Of a stretch of DNA of 64,000 nt, positions 51,804 to 60,834 are shown in pieces (within the stretch, counting starts at the first letter, position 1; each line of letters starts with the position of its first letter). Origin of the DNA: DASUBV01 sp036510065 (GTDB lineage Bacteria; Actinomycetota; Actinomycetes; Streptosporangiales; Streptosporangiaceae); contig DATCEO010000178.1 of the NCBI GenBank assembly GCA_036510065.1, forward strand, positions 1 through 64,000. The letters run 5' to 3'. A model generated the notes under the pieces. That model worked only from the letters and a program-made list of their open reading frames with translations. It did no database searches and had not been told where the DNA came from. A program made the translations under genes and the position numbers.

Positions 51804-52504
51804 CGGCCCATCGTCCCCGCTGGCTCGTCGCCCGCCTCGGGTCCGGCCGGGCGAGCCGGGCCGCCGGCCGGGCTGGCGTTACTGCTGGGTTTGGCTCTGG
51901 GGGTGCTAGCGCTCGTCTCGCCGTCGTTCGTGAGGTCGTCGGGCGGGACGCAGGGACCGGCCGCCCACCACGGCCCGGCGGCCCGCAGCGCCTCCCGGCC
52001 GAGCGGGTTGGATCCTGGCACCGCGAGTTCGTGTGCGACAAGCGCGTGCAGGCACTTGACCCGGTCCGGCATGCCGCCCGCGCTGATGGGGGTGCCGGGC
52101 AACGGCTCCAGGGCCGCCTGCCGCGCCGCGGCATCCCGCCGGGCCAGGTAATCCTCGTGGGCGGCCCGGTAGTCCTGCCGCAGGCCCGGATCGGCGGCCA
52201 GGCGCAGCGTCATGGCCCGCATGGTCCCGGCCGCCTCCTGCCGGCTGACCGCGGCCGCAGCCTTCGGGCAGGTCAGGTAGTACAGGGTCGGGAACGGCGT
52301 GCCATCGGGCAGCCGCGGCGCGGTCTCCACGACGTCAGGCAGGCCGCACCGGCAGCGATGCGCGACTGCGGTGACGCCGCGGGGCGGCCGCCCGAGCTGG
52401 CGGGCCACCGCGGCCAGGTCCCGCTGGTCGGCAGCCTCCGGCTTCGGGCCCGGCACAGAGCCCTGGGATGAGCTGGATGAGCAGGGTGAGCTGGGCACGG
52501 TCAC
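51800..52504 (-). CDS. DUF501 family protein
   Basis: 234 residues. The conserved core (about 25-170) has LGRPPRGVTAVAHRCRCGLPDVVET, YYLTCP, SAGGMPDRVKCLHALVAHELA and NPLGREAL, which mark DUF501; conserved Cys and His suggest a metal. Function unknown. The C-terminal ~50 residues are a low-complexity tail. ATGA-type overlaps link it with ftsB before and ppx after. Confidence 0.92.
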   Translation of the reverse strand: MTVPSSPCSSSSSQGSVPGPKPEAADQRDLAAVARQLGRPPRGVTAVAHRCRCGLPDVVETAPRLPDGTPFPTLYYLTCPKAAAAVSRQEAAGTMRAMTLRLAADPGLRQDYRAAHEDYLARRDAAARQAALEPLPGTPISAGGMPDRVKCLHALVAHELAVPGSNPLGREALRAAGPWWAAGPCVPPDDLTNDGETSASTPRAKPSSNASPAGGPARPAGPEAGDEPAGTMGR

Positions 52505-52929
52505 CGGCTGGATACCTTGTCCGCCTCATGCACGGATGACCACAGCCGCTCGTACCAGGGCGTGGCCACGGTCCCGGAGGCGGACGCGGCCCGGGCCGAC
52601 GGCCGGGTGCCGGAAATGATCACATAGCAGGTCTGCGCCGGCAGGCACATGTGCAGCCGATCGCGGGCCTGCTGCTCGACGTAGGCGGGGGTGGCCAGGG
52701 CCCGGCGCTCGGCCTTGAGCTGGCGCAGCTGCGCGGAAATCTGCGCCTGCTGGGCCTGCAGCTGCCCTATCTGGCGGATCTGGGCCAGGTACTCCCGGAC
52801 CGGGTAGGCCAGGCTGAGCGCGATCGCGCAGACCACCACGACCAGCACCGCGGCCCGGCTGGTGAACCGGGGCCGCACGCGGGCGGGTGAGCTGCCGCCG
52901 GCCGTGTCGGGCATCTGCTGTCGCGTCAT
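52501..52929 (-). CDS. ftsB: FtsB/DivIC-like septum formation initiator
   Basis: 142 residues. Bitopic division protein: short cytoplasmic N-terminus, membrane segment AAVLVVVVCAIALSLAYPV (about 26-44), then a coiled coil (IRQIGQLQAQQAQISAQLRQ) and an ERRALATPAYVEQQARDRL segment, the hallmark of this family. Stabilises the FtsQ/L/W complex. Overlaps eno and DUF501 by four bases each. Confidence 0.9.
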   Translation of the reverse strand: MTRQQMPDTAGGSSPARVRPRFTSRAAVLVVVVCAIALSLAYPVREYLAQIRQIGQLQAQQAQISAQLRQLKAERRALATPAYVEQQARDRLHMCLPAQTCYVIISGTRPSARAASASGTVATPWYERLWSSVHEADKVSSR

Positions 52930-54212
52930 TTCCCGCCAGGCACCGCGCGCGGGAAGGCCGTCCGGCCCGCGTAGGCGGCCGCGTCACCGAGAATCTCCTC
53001 GATCCGCAGAAGCTGGTTGTACTTGGCTACCCGCTCCGAGCGGGCCGGCGCTCCGCTCTTCATCTGCCCGCAGTTCACCGCGACCGCCAGGTCAGAGATC
53101 GTGGTGTCCTCGGTCTCGCCGGAACGGTGGCTCATCATGCAGGCAAACCCGCTGCGGTGGGCCAGCGAGACGGCGTCCAGGGTCTCGGTCAGGGTGCCGA
53201 TCTGGTTGACCTTGACCAGCAGCGCGTTGGCGCTCTTCTCCTCGATGCCCCGGCGCAGGCGCAGCGGGTTGGTCACGAAGATGTCGTCACCGACGATCTG
53301 CACCTTGTCGCCCAGCTCGGCCGTCAGCTCCCGCCAGCCCTCCCAGTCCTCCTCGGCGAGCGGGTCCTCCAGCGAGACGATCGGGTAGGCGCTCAGCCAG
53401 TCGGCGTAGATCCTGGTCATCTCCGCCGCGGTCTTCTTGCCGCCCTCGAAGGCGTAGCCGCCGTCGGAGTAGAAGCTGCTGGCGGCCGCGTCGATGGCCA
53501 GCGCGATGTCCTGGCCCAGGGTCAGGCCCGTCTTCCCGATGGCCTCGACGATCAGGTCCAGCGCCGCCTGGTTGCTGTCCAGGTCGGGCGCGAATCCGCC
53601 CTCATCCCCGACTCCGGTGTTCAGGCCGTGCTGCTTGAGCACCGCCTTGAGCGCGTGGTAGGTCTCGGCGCCCCAGCGCAGCGCCTCGCTGAACGTGGCC
53701 GCGCCGATGGGCGCGATCATGAACTCCTGGATGTCCACGTTGGTGTCCGCGTGCGCCCCGCCGTTGAGGATGTTCATCATCGGCACCGGCAGCACGTGGG
53801 CGTTGGGGCCGCCCACGTAGCGGAACAGCGGCAGCCCGGCCGACTCGGCGGCGGCCCGGGCGATCGCGAGGCTGACGCCCAGGATGGCGTTGGCACCGAG
53901 GCGTGACTTGTCGGGCGTGCGGTCCAGGTCAATGAGCTCCTGGTCGACCAGCCGCTGGTCATCGGCGTCGTAGCCGAGCAGCTCGGGCTGGATCTCGTCG
54001 ATTACTCCCTGGACGGCCCTGGTGACGGCCTTGCCGCCGTAGCTGTCACCGCCGTCGCGCAGCTCGACGGCCTCGAACACGCCCGTGGACGCGCCGCTGG
54101 GCACGGCCGCCCGGCCCAGGCTGCCGTCATCGAGAACTACCTCTACCTCGACCGTGGGGTTGCCGCGCGAGTCGAGAATCTGCCTGGCGAATATGCCTTC
54201 GATGGAGGCCAC
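52926..54212 (-). CDS. eno: enolase
   Basis: 428 residues. Converts 2-phosphoglycerate to phosphoenolpyruvate in glycolysis. All hallmarks are present: ARQILDSRGNPTVEVEV, SGASTG loop, catalytic Glu in the GDDIFVTN region's neighbour EDPLAEEDWEGW, Lys in LVKVNQIGT, and SHRSGETEDT near the end. GTG at 54212 with AGGAG nine bases upstream. First gene of the eno-ftsB-DUF501-ppx-udg run. Confidence 0.98.
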   Translation of the reverse strand: MASIEGIFARQILDSRGNPTVEVEVVLDDGSLGRAAVPSGASTGVFEAVELRDGGDSYGGKAVTRAVQGVIDEIQPELLGYDADDQRLVDQELIDLDRTPDKSRLGANAILGVSLAIARAAAESAGLPLFRYVGGPNAHVLPVPMMNILNGGAHADTNVDIQEFMIAPIGAATFSEALRWGAETYHALKAVLKQHGLNTGVGDEGGFAPDLDSNQAALDLIVEAIGKTGLTLGQDIALAIDAAASSFYSDGGYAFEGGKKTAAEMTRIYADWLSAYPIVSLEDPLAEEDWEGWRELTAELGDKVQIVGDDIFVTNPLRLRRGIEEKSANALLVKVNQIGTLTETLDAVSLAHRSGFACMMSHRSGETEDTTISDLAVAVNCGQMKSGAPARSERVAKYNQLLRIEEILGDAAAYAGRTAFPRAVPGGK

Positions 54213-54370
54213 AGTTACAAGCTCCTGACGGTGGCACCGCGGGGGGTCGGTGCACGGCTCACAAGGGTTTCGGCACGAGCCTAGTAGACCGCCCGCCCCC
54301 GGCCGCACTGACCACGCCGGGCGGGGGGGCAGGCGGCTGTGGGGGGCGGCGGCGGCCGGGTTCCGGGAAG

Positions 54371-54410
54371 CTGAAGCCTTTTGGGGGCCGGGGCACCCAA
54401 AAGGCTTCAG
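54371..54410. terminator. 15-base perfect hairpin between mazG and eno
   Basis: CTGAAGCCTTTTGGG (54371-54385), 10-base loop, and its exact complement (54396-54410). It overlaps the last codons of mazG by four bases and lies 158 bases before the enolase start, so it likely ends the mfd-lipoprotein-mazG transcript. Confidence 0.6.
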
Positions 54411-55219
54411 GATCCTGGCGAGGGGCCCGGCCCGGCCCGTGCGGCGGTCTCCCAGGCTCGCACGCGGTCACGGTAGGCCCGGGCGGCGGAACGGAGCTCC
54501 AGCTCGGGATCCAGCCCCGCCGCGCGGGCCCGGGCCGCGAGGGCGAACAGCTCGGCGCCGGTCTCGCTGACCTCTTCGGGCGGCCGGGCTGGGTCACCGG
54601 GGTCGGCGGGGCTGGGGCCGGTCGCGGGGGCGGCGAGGTCGGCCAGCTCGGCCGGCGCTCCGGCTCGCTCGGCGCGCCGCTGCAGCGCCGCCGCCAGCGA
54701 CAGGGCGGGCTGGCCCATCGGCACCCCGTCGAGTGCCGAGCCCGGCGCGCCGCTGGCGGCCGATCGCTCCGCGGCCTTGATGGCGTCCCAGTTGGCCGTG
54801 ACCTCCTGGGCTCCGGACACGGTGACATCGGCGAAGACGTGCGGGTGGCGGCGGGTCAGCTTGGCGATGATCCCGTCGGCCACATCGTCAATGGTGTAGC
54901 CGGTGCCGTCGGTGCGCTCGGCCGCCACCCGGGCGTGGAACACCACCTGGAGCAGGACGTCGCCCAGCTCCTCGCGGATGGCGGCGAAGTCTCCGCCTTC
55001 GAGCGCCTCCAGCGCCTCGTAGGTCTCCTCGAGCAGGAAGGGCGCCAGCGAATCATGGGTCTGCCGGGCGTCCCAGGGGCAGTCCCGGCGCAGCCGGTCC
55101 ATCACCGCGACCAGCTCCACCAGCCGCGTCCCGGCCGCGGGCTGGCAGGCGGGCTCCTGCCCGGTGGCGGGCTTCTGCTGGGCGGCGGGCTCCTGCCCGG
55201 CGGCCGGGCGCTCAGCCAT
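54407..55219 (-). CDS. mazG: nucleoside triphosphate pyrophosphohydrolase MazG
   Basis: 270 residues. Hydrolyses (d)NTPs to monophosphates and pyrophosphate. Catalytic helix DCPWDARQTHDSLAPFLLEETYEALEALE, with EExxE then REELGDVLLQVVFHA (ExxD) for magnesium; HPHVFADV is the family's second motif. The N-terminal 25 residues are QEPA repeats. Fifteen bases separate it from the lipoprotein gene. The second, non-catalytic half is poorly conserved here. Confidence 0.93.
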   Translation of the reverse strand: MAERPAAGQEPAAQQKPATGQEPACQPAAGTRLVELVAVMDRLRRDCPWDARQTHDSLAPFLLEETYEALEALEGGDFAAIREELGDVLLQVVFHARVAAERTDGTGYTIDDVADGIIAKLTRRHPHVFADVTVSGAQEVTANWDAIKAAERSAASGAPGSALDGVPMGQPALSLAAALQRRAERAGAPAELADLAAPATGPSPADPGDPARPPEEVSETGAELFALAARARAAGLDPELELRSAARAYRDRVRAWETAARAGPGPSPGS

Positions 55220-55234
55220 CGGTGACGCCGGCTC

Positions 55235-55915
55235 CTAGCAGGGCGGCGTCAGCCGCGGCTTGGGGCTGGCGCTGGGCGACGGCGTCGGCGCGGCGGCGAG
55301 CCGGTTTGGCGCCGGCACGACCGAGTACGTGCCGTAGTCAAACTCGCCGTACTGGGGGTTGACCGCGATCTGCAGGTCCTTGGCCGCCAGGCACTGCGCG
55401 TGCGCGATCCGGCTCTGCAGGGCCTGCTGGCCGGCCTGCGCGGTCGGCGTCCTGCCGCCGTCGAGCCGGCGCTGGAACGCCGACAGGATCGCGAAGTACC
55501 GGCCGATCTGGGGCAGCAGGTCCGGCGGCACGGCGCCGGCCGCGGAGACGTAGGCGTCGACGCTGACCTTCTGCTGCTGAGCCTGCGCGGTCAGGGCGCT
55601 GAGCTGACTCTGCACAGCCGACGGCGTGATCGTGATGCCGTGCTGGGCCGCGAGCTCGTTATAGATCTGGAAGGTGAGCAGCCAGGTCAGCACCTGCTGC
55701 GGCACCTGGGCCACGGGCCGCTGCGGCTTGATCCCCTTGCGGCCGTCGGCCCGATAGGCGGTCGTCAGCCTGGCCACCTGATCGGTCAGCGTCGCCGAGC
55801 TGATCCGCTGCTGAGTGGTGAGCGCGGCGGCGCCCATCTTGATCGACCCGCAGGCGGTCACCGCCAGGCTGCTGGCGAGCACCGCCGCGGCCAACTGCAT
55901 CGAGGTGCGGCGCAC
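55235..55915 (-). CDS. SurA-N-like lipoprotein
   Basis: 226 residues from GTG 55915 with GGAGG nine bases upstream. Lipobox VTACGS (Cys about 20). The mature part has a SurA N-terminal-like helical chaperone domain (LTWLLTFQIYNELAAQHGI, SQLSALTAQAQQQ), and a Pro/Ser tail; no rotamase domain is present. A lipoprotein of this kind between mfd and mazG is common in actinobacteria. Fourteen bases separate it from mfd. Confidence 0.85.
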   Translation of the reverse strand: MRRTSMQLAAAVLASSLAVTACGSIKMGAAALTTQQRISSATLTDQVARLTTAYRADGRKGIKPQRPVAQVPQQVLTWLLTFQIYNELAAQHGITITPSAVQSQLSALTAQAQQQKVSVDAYVSAAGAVPPDLLPQIGRYFAILSAFQRRLDGGRTPTAQAGQQALQSRIAHAQCLAAKDLQIAVNPQYGEFDYGTYSVVPAPNRLAAAPTPSPSASPKPRLTPPC

Positions 55916-55929
55916 GACGACGTTCCTCC

Positions 55930-58900
55930 TTATGCTGTGCGCTCGGATGTCTGTCCGAGCACCACCTCGATCAGCTCCTCGCACCAGGCGAGCAGGTCAG
56001 TATCGCGAAGCGGCGGAGCGCCAAGCGACACGGTCTGCCCGGTGCCTGCCCGCGTGCTGCCCGATCCCGCGCGCGTGCCGGGCGCTGCCCGAGGCACCGG
56101 TACGAGCATCGTACGCACCGCCGGCTTGAGCAGCGTCCGCGGGTACAGCCGCTGCACGCGGACCTGCTTGGAATCGGGCAGCTCGACCGGCGAGAACCTG
56201 ATGTAGTTGCCCTGCGCGGTGATATCGGTCAGCCCGGCGCGGCGGGCCGCCGACCGCAGCCGGGCCACCCGGAGCAGGCTCTCCACCTGGGCTGGCGGGG
56301 TCCCGAACCGGTCGGCCAGCTCCTCGCGCACCGCAGTGATGTCGGCCTCGGAGTCGATCGCCGCGATCCGCGTGTAAGCCTCGAGGCGCAGCCGCTCACC
56401 GGTCACGTAGTCATGCGGGATATGCGCGTCCACCGGCAGCTCGATCCGGACCTCGGGCCGCTGCGCCGGGCCGTCCCCGCGCAGCTCGCGGACCGCCTCG
56501 CCGATCATCTTGACGTACAGGTCGAAGCCGACGGCGGCGACGTGCCCGGACTGCTCCCCGCCGAGCAGGTTGCCCGCGCCGCGGATCTCCAGGTCCTTGA
56601 GCGCGATATGCATGCCGGCCCCGATCCCGCTGTGCTGCTGGATGGTGGACAGCCGCTCGTGCGCGGTCTCGGTCAGCGGCTTCTCCGGCGGGTACAGGAA
56701 GTAGGCGTAGCCGCGTTCCCGGCTGCGTCCCACCCGTCCGCGCAGCTGGTGCAGGGCGGGCAGCCCGTAGATGTCAGCCCGGTCCACGACCAGCGTGTTG
56801 GCGTTGGGAATGTCCAGCCCGGACTCGACGATCGTGGTGGCCACCAGCACGTCGAACTCCCGGTCCACGAACTGGCTCATGATCTTCTCGAGCGTGTGCT
56901 CGTTCATCTGGCCGTGTCCCACGCCGACCCTGGCCTCCGGCACGAGCTCGGCGATCCGGGCGGCGACCTTGTTGATCGACGACACCCGGTTATGCACGAA
57001 GAACACCTGGCCGTCGCGCAGCAGCTCGCGCCGGATCGCCGCGGCGATCTGCCTCTCGTCGTAGGGGCCGACGGACGTCAGCACCGGGTGCCGTTCCTCG
57101 GGCGGAGTCAGGATGGTGGACATCTCGCGGATCCCGGAAATCCCCATCTCCAGCGTGCGCGGGATGGGCGTGGCCGACATCGCCAGCACGTCCACCTCGG
57201 TGCGCAGCTGCTTGAGGTACTCCTTCTGCTCGACGCCGAACCGCTGCTCCTCGTCGATGATCACCAGCCCGAGGCGGTCAAAGCGGGTCTCCGCGGAGAG
57301 CAGCCGGTGGGTGCCGATGACCACGTCGACCTTGCCCTCGGCCAGCCCGGCCAGGGTCTGCGCGACCTCCTTGTCGCTCTGGAACCGGGATAGCGGCCGG
57401 ACCACGACGGGAAAGGGCGCGTACCGCTCGCTGAAGGTGGCGTAGTGCTGGGCCGCCAGCAGCGTCGTCGGGGCCAGGACCACGACCTGGCGGCCGTCCT
57501 GGACGGCCTTGAACGCGGCGCGAACCGCGATCTCGGTCTTCCCGTAGCCAACGTCGCCGCAGATCAGCCGGTCCATCGGGACCGGCTTTTCCATGTCGGC
57601 CTTGACCTCCTCGACCGCGGCGAGCTGGTCGGGCGTCTCCACGTAGGGGAAGGCGTCCTCGAGCTCGCGCTGCCAGGGGGTGTCCGGCCCGAACGCGTGG
57701 CCGGGAGAGGCCATCCGGGCCTGGTACAGCTGGATCAGGCCCGCCGCGATGTCGCGGACCGCCTTGCGGGCCCGGCCCTTGGCCTTGGCCCAGTCGGCGC
57801 CGCCGAGCCGGTGCAGCGCGGGCGCCTCGCCGCCGCTGTAGCGGGTGACCTCGTCCAGCTGGTCGGTGGGCAGGTAGAGCCGGTCCGGCGGCTGGCCCCG
57901 CTTGCTGGGCGCGTACTCGATGACCAGGTAGTCCCGCGTCGCGCCCTGGATGGTGCGGCTGGTCATCTCCACGTACCGGCCGACGCCGTGCTGCTCGTGC
58001 ACGATGTAGTCACCGGGCGTCAGCTGCAGCGGGTCGATGCCGCCGCGACGCCGGCTCGGCATGCGCCGGTTCTCGCGCCTGCCCGGCCGCTGGGCCGCCA
58101 TGTCCGCCTCGGCCAGGACGGCCAGCCGCATCGATGGCCAGACGAAGCCGGTCTCCAGCAGGCCGGTCGCGACGCTCGCGAGACCCGGCTCGGGCTCATC
58201 GCTCAGATCCCCGGTACCGGATCCGTGCACGCCGAGGCCTTCGCCGCGCAGCAGCTCGGCCAGCCGCTGGGCCGGCCCGTGACCCTCGGTGACCAGGACG
58301 ACCCGCCACTGCTCGGACAGCCACCGGCCGACGTCGGCCAGCACCCGGCTAGTATCACCGCGGTAGGACTCGGCGGGCCCGGCCTCGACGCGGAACGACG
58401 GCCGGCCGCCCTCGTCGTCCGGCTCGTCTCCCAGGGCGGCAATGTGGGCCGCGGCCGCAGCCGTCGCCACGGTGGCGGCCGCGAACGGGGTAATCGTCCA
58501 CCAGGGAATGCCGAGGTCAGAAGCTGACTTGCGAATATCGGTGATCGCCCGGAACGCCGCGCCGCCCAGGTCGATCGGCACCTGGCCGCCGGCCGCCGCG
58601 TTCACCCAGGACGCCTCGAGGAATTCCTGGCTCGTGCTGACCAGGTCGGCCGCGCGGGCCCGGATGCGCTCCGGGTCGCAGGCCACCACGAGGCCGCCGG
58701 CCGGCACGTAGTCCAGCAGCAGCTCCATCCGGTCGCAGAGCGTCGGGGCGAGCGCCTCCATCCCCTCGACCGTGATGCCGTCGGCCAGCTTGCTGAGCAC
58801 CTCACCGAGCCCCGGCCATTCCAGGGCCAGCTCCTTGGCCCGCGCCCGGACGGCCGGGGTAAGCAGCAGCTCCCGGCACGGGGGCGCCCACAGCCCGTCG

Positions 58901-59628
58901 GGCGCGATCTCCAGGCTGCGCTGGTCGGCGACCTTGAAGTAACGGATCTCCTCGACCTGGTCGCCCCAGAAGTCGACCCGCAGTGGGTGCTCCTCGGTCG
59001 GCGGGAACACATCGAGGATCCCGCCGCGGACTGCCAGCTCGCCGCGCTTTTCCACGAGGTCGGCCCGGGCATAGCCGATCTCGACCAGGCGGGTGACGAC
59101 CTCTTCCAGGTCGGCCTCCCGGCCCGAGGCCAGGCTGACCGGGACCAGGTCGCCCAGGCCGCCGGGCATGGGCTGCAGGAGACTGCGCACGGGCGCGGTG
59201 ACCACCAGCAGCTGGCCGGTGCGCGGGTCGCCGGGCTCGGGATGGGCCAGCCGACGCAATATCGCCAGCCGCTGGCCGGAGGTGTCCGAGCGCGGCGAGA
59301 GCCGCTCGTGCGGCAGGGTCTCCCAGGCCGGGAAGTAACCGACTGTGTCTGGCGGCAGCAGCGAGCTGAGCGCCGCGGTGAGATCTTCGGCCTCGCGGGC
59401 GGTGGCGGTCACGGCCAGCACGAAGCGGCCGCCAGCAGTGGTCTGGGTGCTGCCGTCTGTGGTCTGCGTGCTGCCGTCGCGACCCGTCAGCGCCGCGGCG
59501 AGCAGCGGCCGCAGGGCCGGCGCGGCGATGAGGTCGCCGCCGCCGGCCGCGGGGAGCGCGGCATGCTCGATGGCGCGACGAAGCTGCGGGTCATCGCTGA
59601 TGGCCCGGAGCAGACCGGAGAGACTCAT
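55930..59628 (-). CDS. mfd: transcription-repair coupling factor Mfd
   Basis: 1232 residues, full length. Removes RNA polymerase stalled at DNA damage and recruits UvrA. N-terminal UvrB-homology region (FPAWETLPHERLSPRSDTS), RNA-polymerase-interacting CarD-like domain (YIVHEQHGVGRYVEM), and a RecG-type helicase: Walker A CGDVGYGKTEIA, Walker B IIDEEQRFGVEQ, RGRVGRSRERGYAYF, then the D7 domain. The TTD/GSTQTT duplicate near residue 55 is an insertion. ATG at 59628. Confidence 0.97.
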   Translation of the reverse strand: MSLSGLLRAISDDPQLRRAIEHAALPAAGGGDLIAAPALRPLLAAALTGRDGSTQTTDGSTQTTAGGRFVLAVTATAREAEDLTAALSSLLPPDTVGYFPAWETLPHERLSPRSDTSGQRLAILRRLAHPEPGDPRTGQLLVVTAPVRSLLQPMPGGLGDLVPVSLASGREADLEEVVTRLVEIGYARADLVEKRGELAVRGGILDVFPPTEEHPLRVDFWGDQVEEIRYFKVADQRSLEIAPDGLWAPPCRELLLTPAVRARAKELALEWPGLGEVLSKLADGITVEGMEALAPTLCDRMELLLDYVPAGGLVVACDPERIRARAADLVSTSQEFLEASWVNAAAGGQVPIDLGGAAFRAITDIRKSASDLGIPWWTITPFAAATVATAAAAAHIAALGDEPDDEGGRPSFRVEAGPAESYRGDTSRVLADVGRWLSEQWRVVLVTEGHGPAQRLAELLRGEGLGVHGSGTGDLSDEPEPGLASVATGLLETGFVWPSMRLAVLAEADMAAQRPGRRENRRMPSRRRGGIDPLQLTPGDYIVHEQHGVGRYVEMTSRTIQGATRDYLVIEYAPSKRGQPPDRLYLPTDQLDEVTRYSGGEAPALHRLGGADWAKAKGRARKAVRDIAAGLIQLYQARMASPGHAFGPDTPWQRELEDAFPYVETPDQLAAVEEVKADMEKPVPMDRLICGDVGYGKTEIAVRAAFKAVQDGRQVVVLAPTTLLAAQHYATFSERYAPFPVVVRPLSRFQSDKEVAQTLAGLAEGKVDVVIGTHRLLSAETRFDRLGLVIIDEEQRFGVEQKEYLKQLRTEVDVLAMSATPIPRTLEMGISGIREMSTILTPPEERHPVLTSVGPYDERQIAAAIRRELLRDGQVFFVHNRVSSINKVAARIAELVPEARVGVGHGQMNEHTLEKIMSQFVDREFDVLVATTIVESGLDIPNANTLVVDRADIYGLPALHQLRGRVGRSRERGYAYFLYPPEKPLTETAHERLSTIQQHSGIGAGMHIALKDLEIRGAGNLLGGEQSGHVAAVGFDLYVKMIGEAVRELRGDGPAQRPEVRIELPVDAHIPHDYVTGERLRLEAYTRIAAIDSEADITAVREELADRFGTPPAQVESLLRVARLRSAARRAGLTDITAQGNYIRFSPVELPDSKQVRVQRLYPRTLLKPAVRTMLVPVPRAAPGTRAGSGSTRAGTGQTVSLGAPPLRDTDLLAWCEELIEVVLGQTSERTA

Positions 59629-59860
59629 TGCGTCCTTACCTGGAACGGCATCTGGGCAGCGTAAACACCTGCGGCCGACGCGAGGACCGGGGCTCGCGAC
59701 CGACGCGAGGACTAGCCTGCCGGGCTACCAGGATGGCCAGCGGCAAGACCAGCGGCGGGATTCCCCTAGCTTACGGGGTCGGTCACCTTGAGGGTAAACG
59801 CGCGACGGCGGCTCCGTATTTCGGCCACTAAAGGTAATCGGAGGGCTACGATACGGAATC

Positions 59861-60685
59861 GTGGCCAGTGGGAGTAGGTTCCTGGGGAGCATCACAGACG
59901 CGGCTCCCGTCCGGCTGGGCAGGCACCCAGCCGGGGATGACGCGATGGCGCGGGACGCCAGCGCGAGCGCGGACGGCGCCATGCTCTTCACCCAGGCGGC
60001 CCTGGAGTATGCCGCGCACCGGCCCGGCGAGGCCCTGACGATCGTGCAGGCAGGCTGCACGACGGCGGGGGCCGACCTCGACCTCGATGCCCTGCGGGCC
60101 AGCGGCCGCGACGTGACCCTGACGATGCTGGACAACGACGACGAGGTCACCAGGGCGGTGCTGGCCGGGCGGCCGGACCTGCGGCCGGCGGTGCTCGGCG
60201 ACCTGCGGGCCGTCCCGCTGCTGCCCCGTTCGGCCGACATCGTGCAGTGCTGCCTGCTGCTGGACCGGATCAGTCACGCCGAGCTCGTGCTCGGCCGCCT
60301 CGTCGACGTGCTGCGGCCCGGCGGGCTGCTGCTGGTGCGGACGGCCGACCGGGAAACGGCGGCGGGCTTCCTGGATCGCGCGCTCCCGCGCAGGCTGCGC
60401 GCGCTGACCTGGCGGAGCCTGCGGCCGGGCGAGCCCGGCCCCTACCCCGCCGTGTATGAGCAGCTCACCTCGGCTCGCGGCATCCAGCAGTTCGCGGGCC
60501 GCCGCGGCCTGGTGATCTCCCGCCGGGACGTCTGCAGCAGGCTCGACGGCCGCAGCCGGCGTCCCGTCATTCGCGCGGCCCGCCGGCTGGTGGCCGTGGC
60601 CACCCGCGGCCGGCTGACCGCCGCGCACGATGAGCTGCGCTATGTCATCCGCAGGCCAGTGGACCGGTTCGCTCGCGTGCTGTAA
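59861..60685 (+). CDS. class I SAM-dependent methyltransferase-like protein
   Basis: 274 residues. The Rossmann-type layout is visible as VQAGCTTAGADLDLDAL (motif I position, though the GxGxG is degenerate), MLDNDDEVTRAVL, DLRAVPLLPRSADIVQCCLLLDRI and LRPGGLLLVRTA, typical of methyltransferases. Substrate unknown; the altered motif I lowers confidence. GTG at 59861; GGAGGG is 17 bases upstream, unusually far, and ACGATACGGAATCGT around it suggests a possible leaderless or regulated start. Confidence 0.7.
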   Translation: MASGSRFLGSITDAAPVRLGRHPAGDDAMARDASASADGAMLFTQAALEYAAHRPGEALTIVQAGCTTAGADLDLDALRASGRDVTLTMLDNDDEVTRAVLAGRPDLRPAVLGDLRAVPLLPRSADIVQCCLLLDRISHAELVLGRLVDVLRPGGLLLVRTADRETAAGFLDRALPRRLRALTWRSLRPGEPGPYPAVYEQLTSARGIQQFAGRRGLVISRRDVCSRLDGRSRRPVIRAARRLVAVATRGRLTAAHDELRYVIRRPVDRFARVL

Positions 60686-60834
60686 GCCACCTGCCACTCG
60701 CGTGTAACCTCGTGGTGGCCCGGCAGGCGTCGCGGACCGAGACCTGCGGCGGGCAGGGCCGTGCCCAGCTGAACAAGTCCCGGAAGCGTAATGGTGCGCC
60801 TGGAGCGGGCGCCGGGGGTGGACGGAGAATTGAC

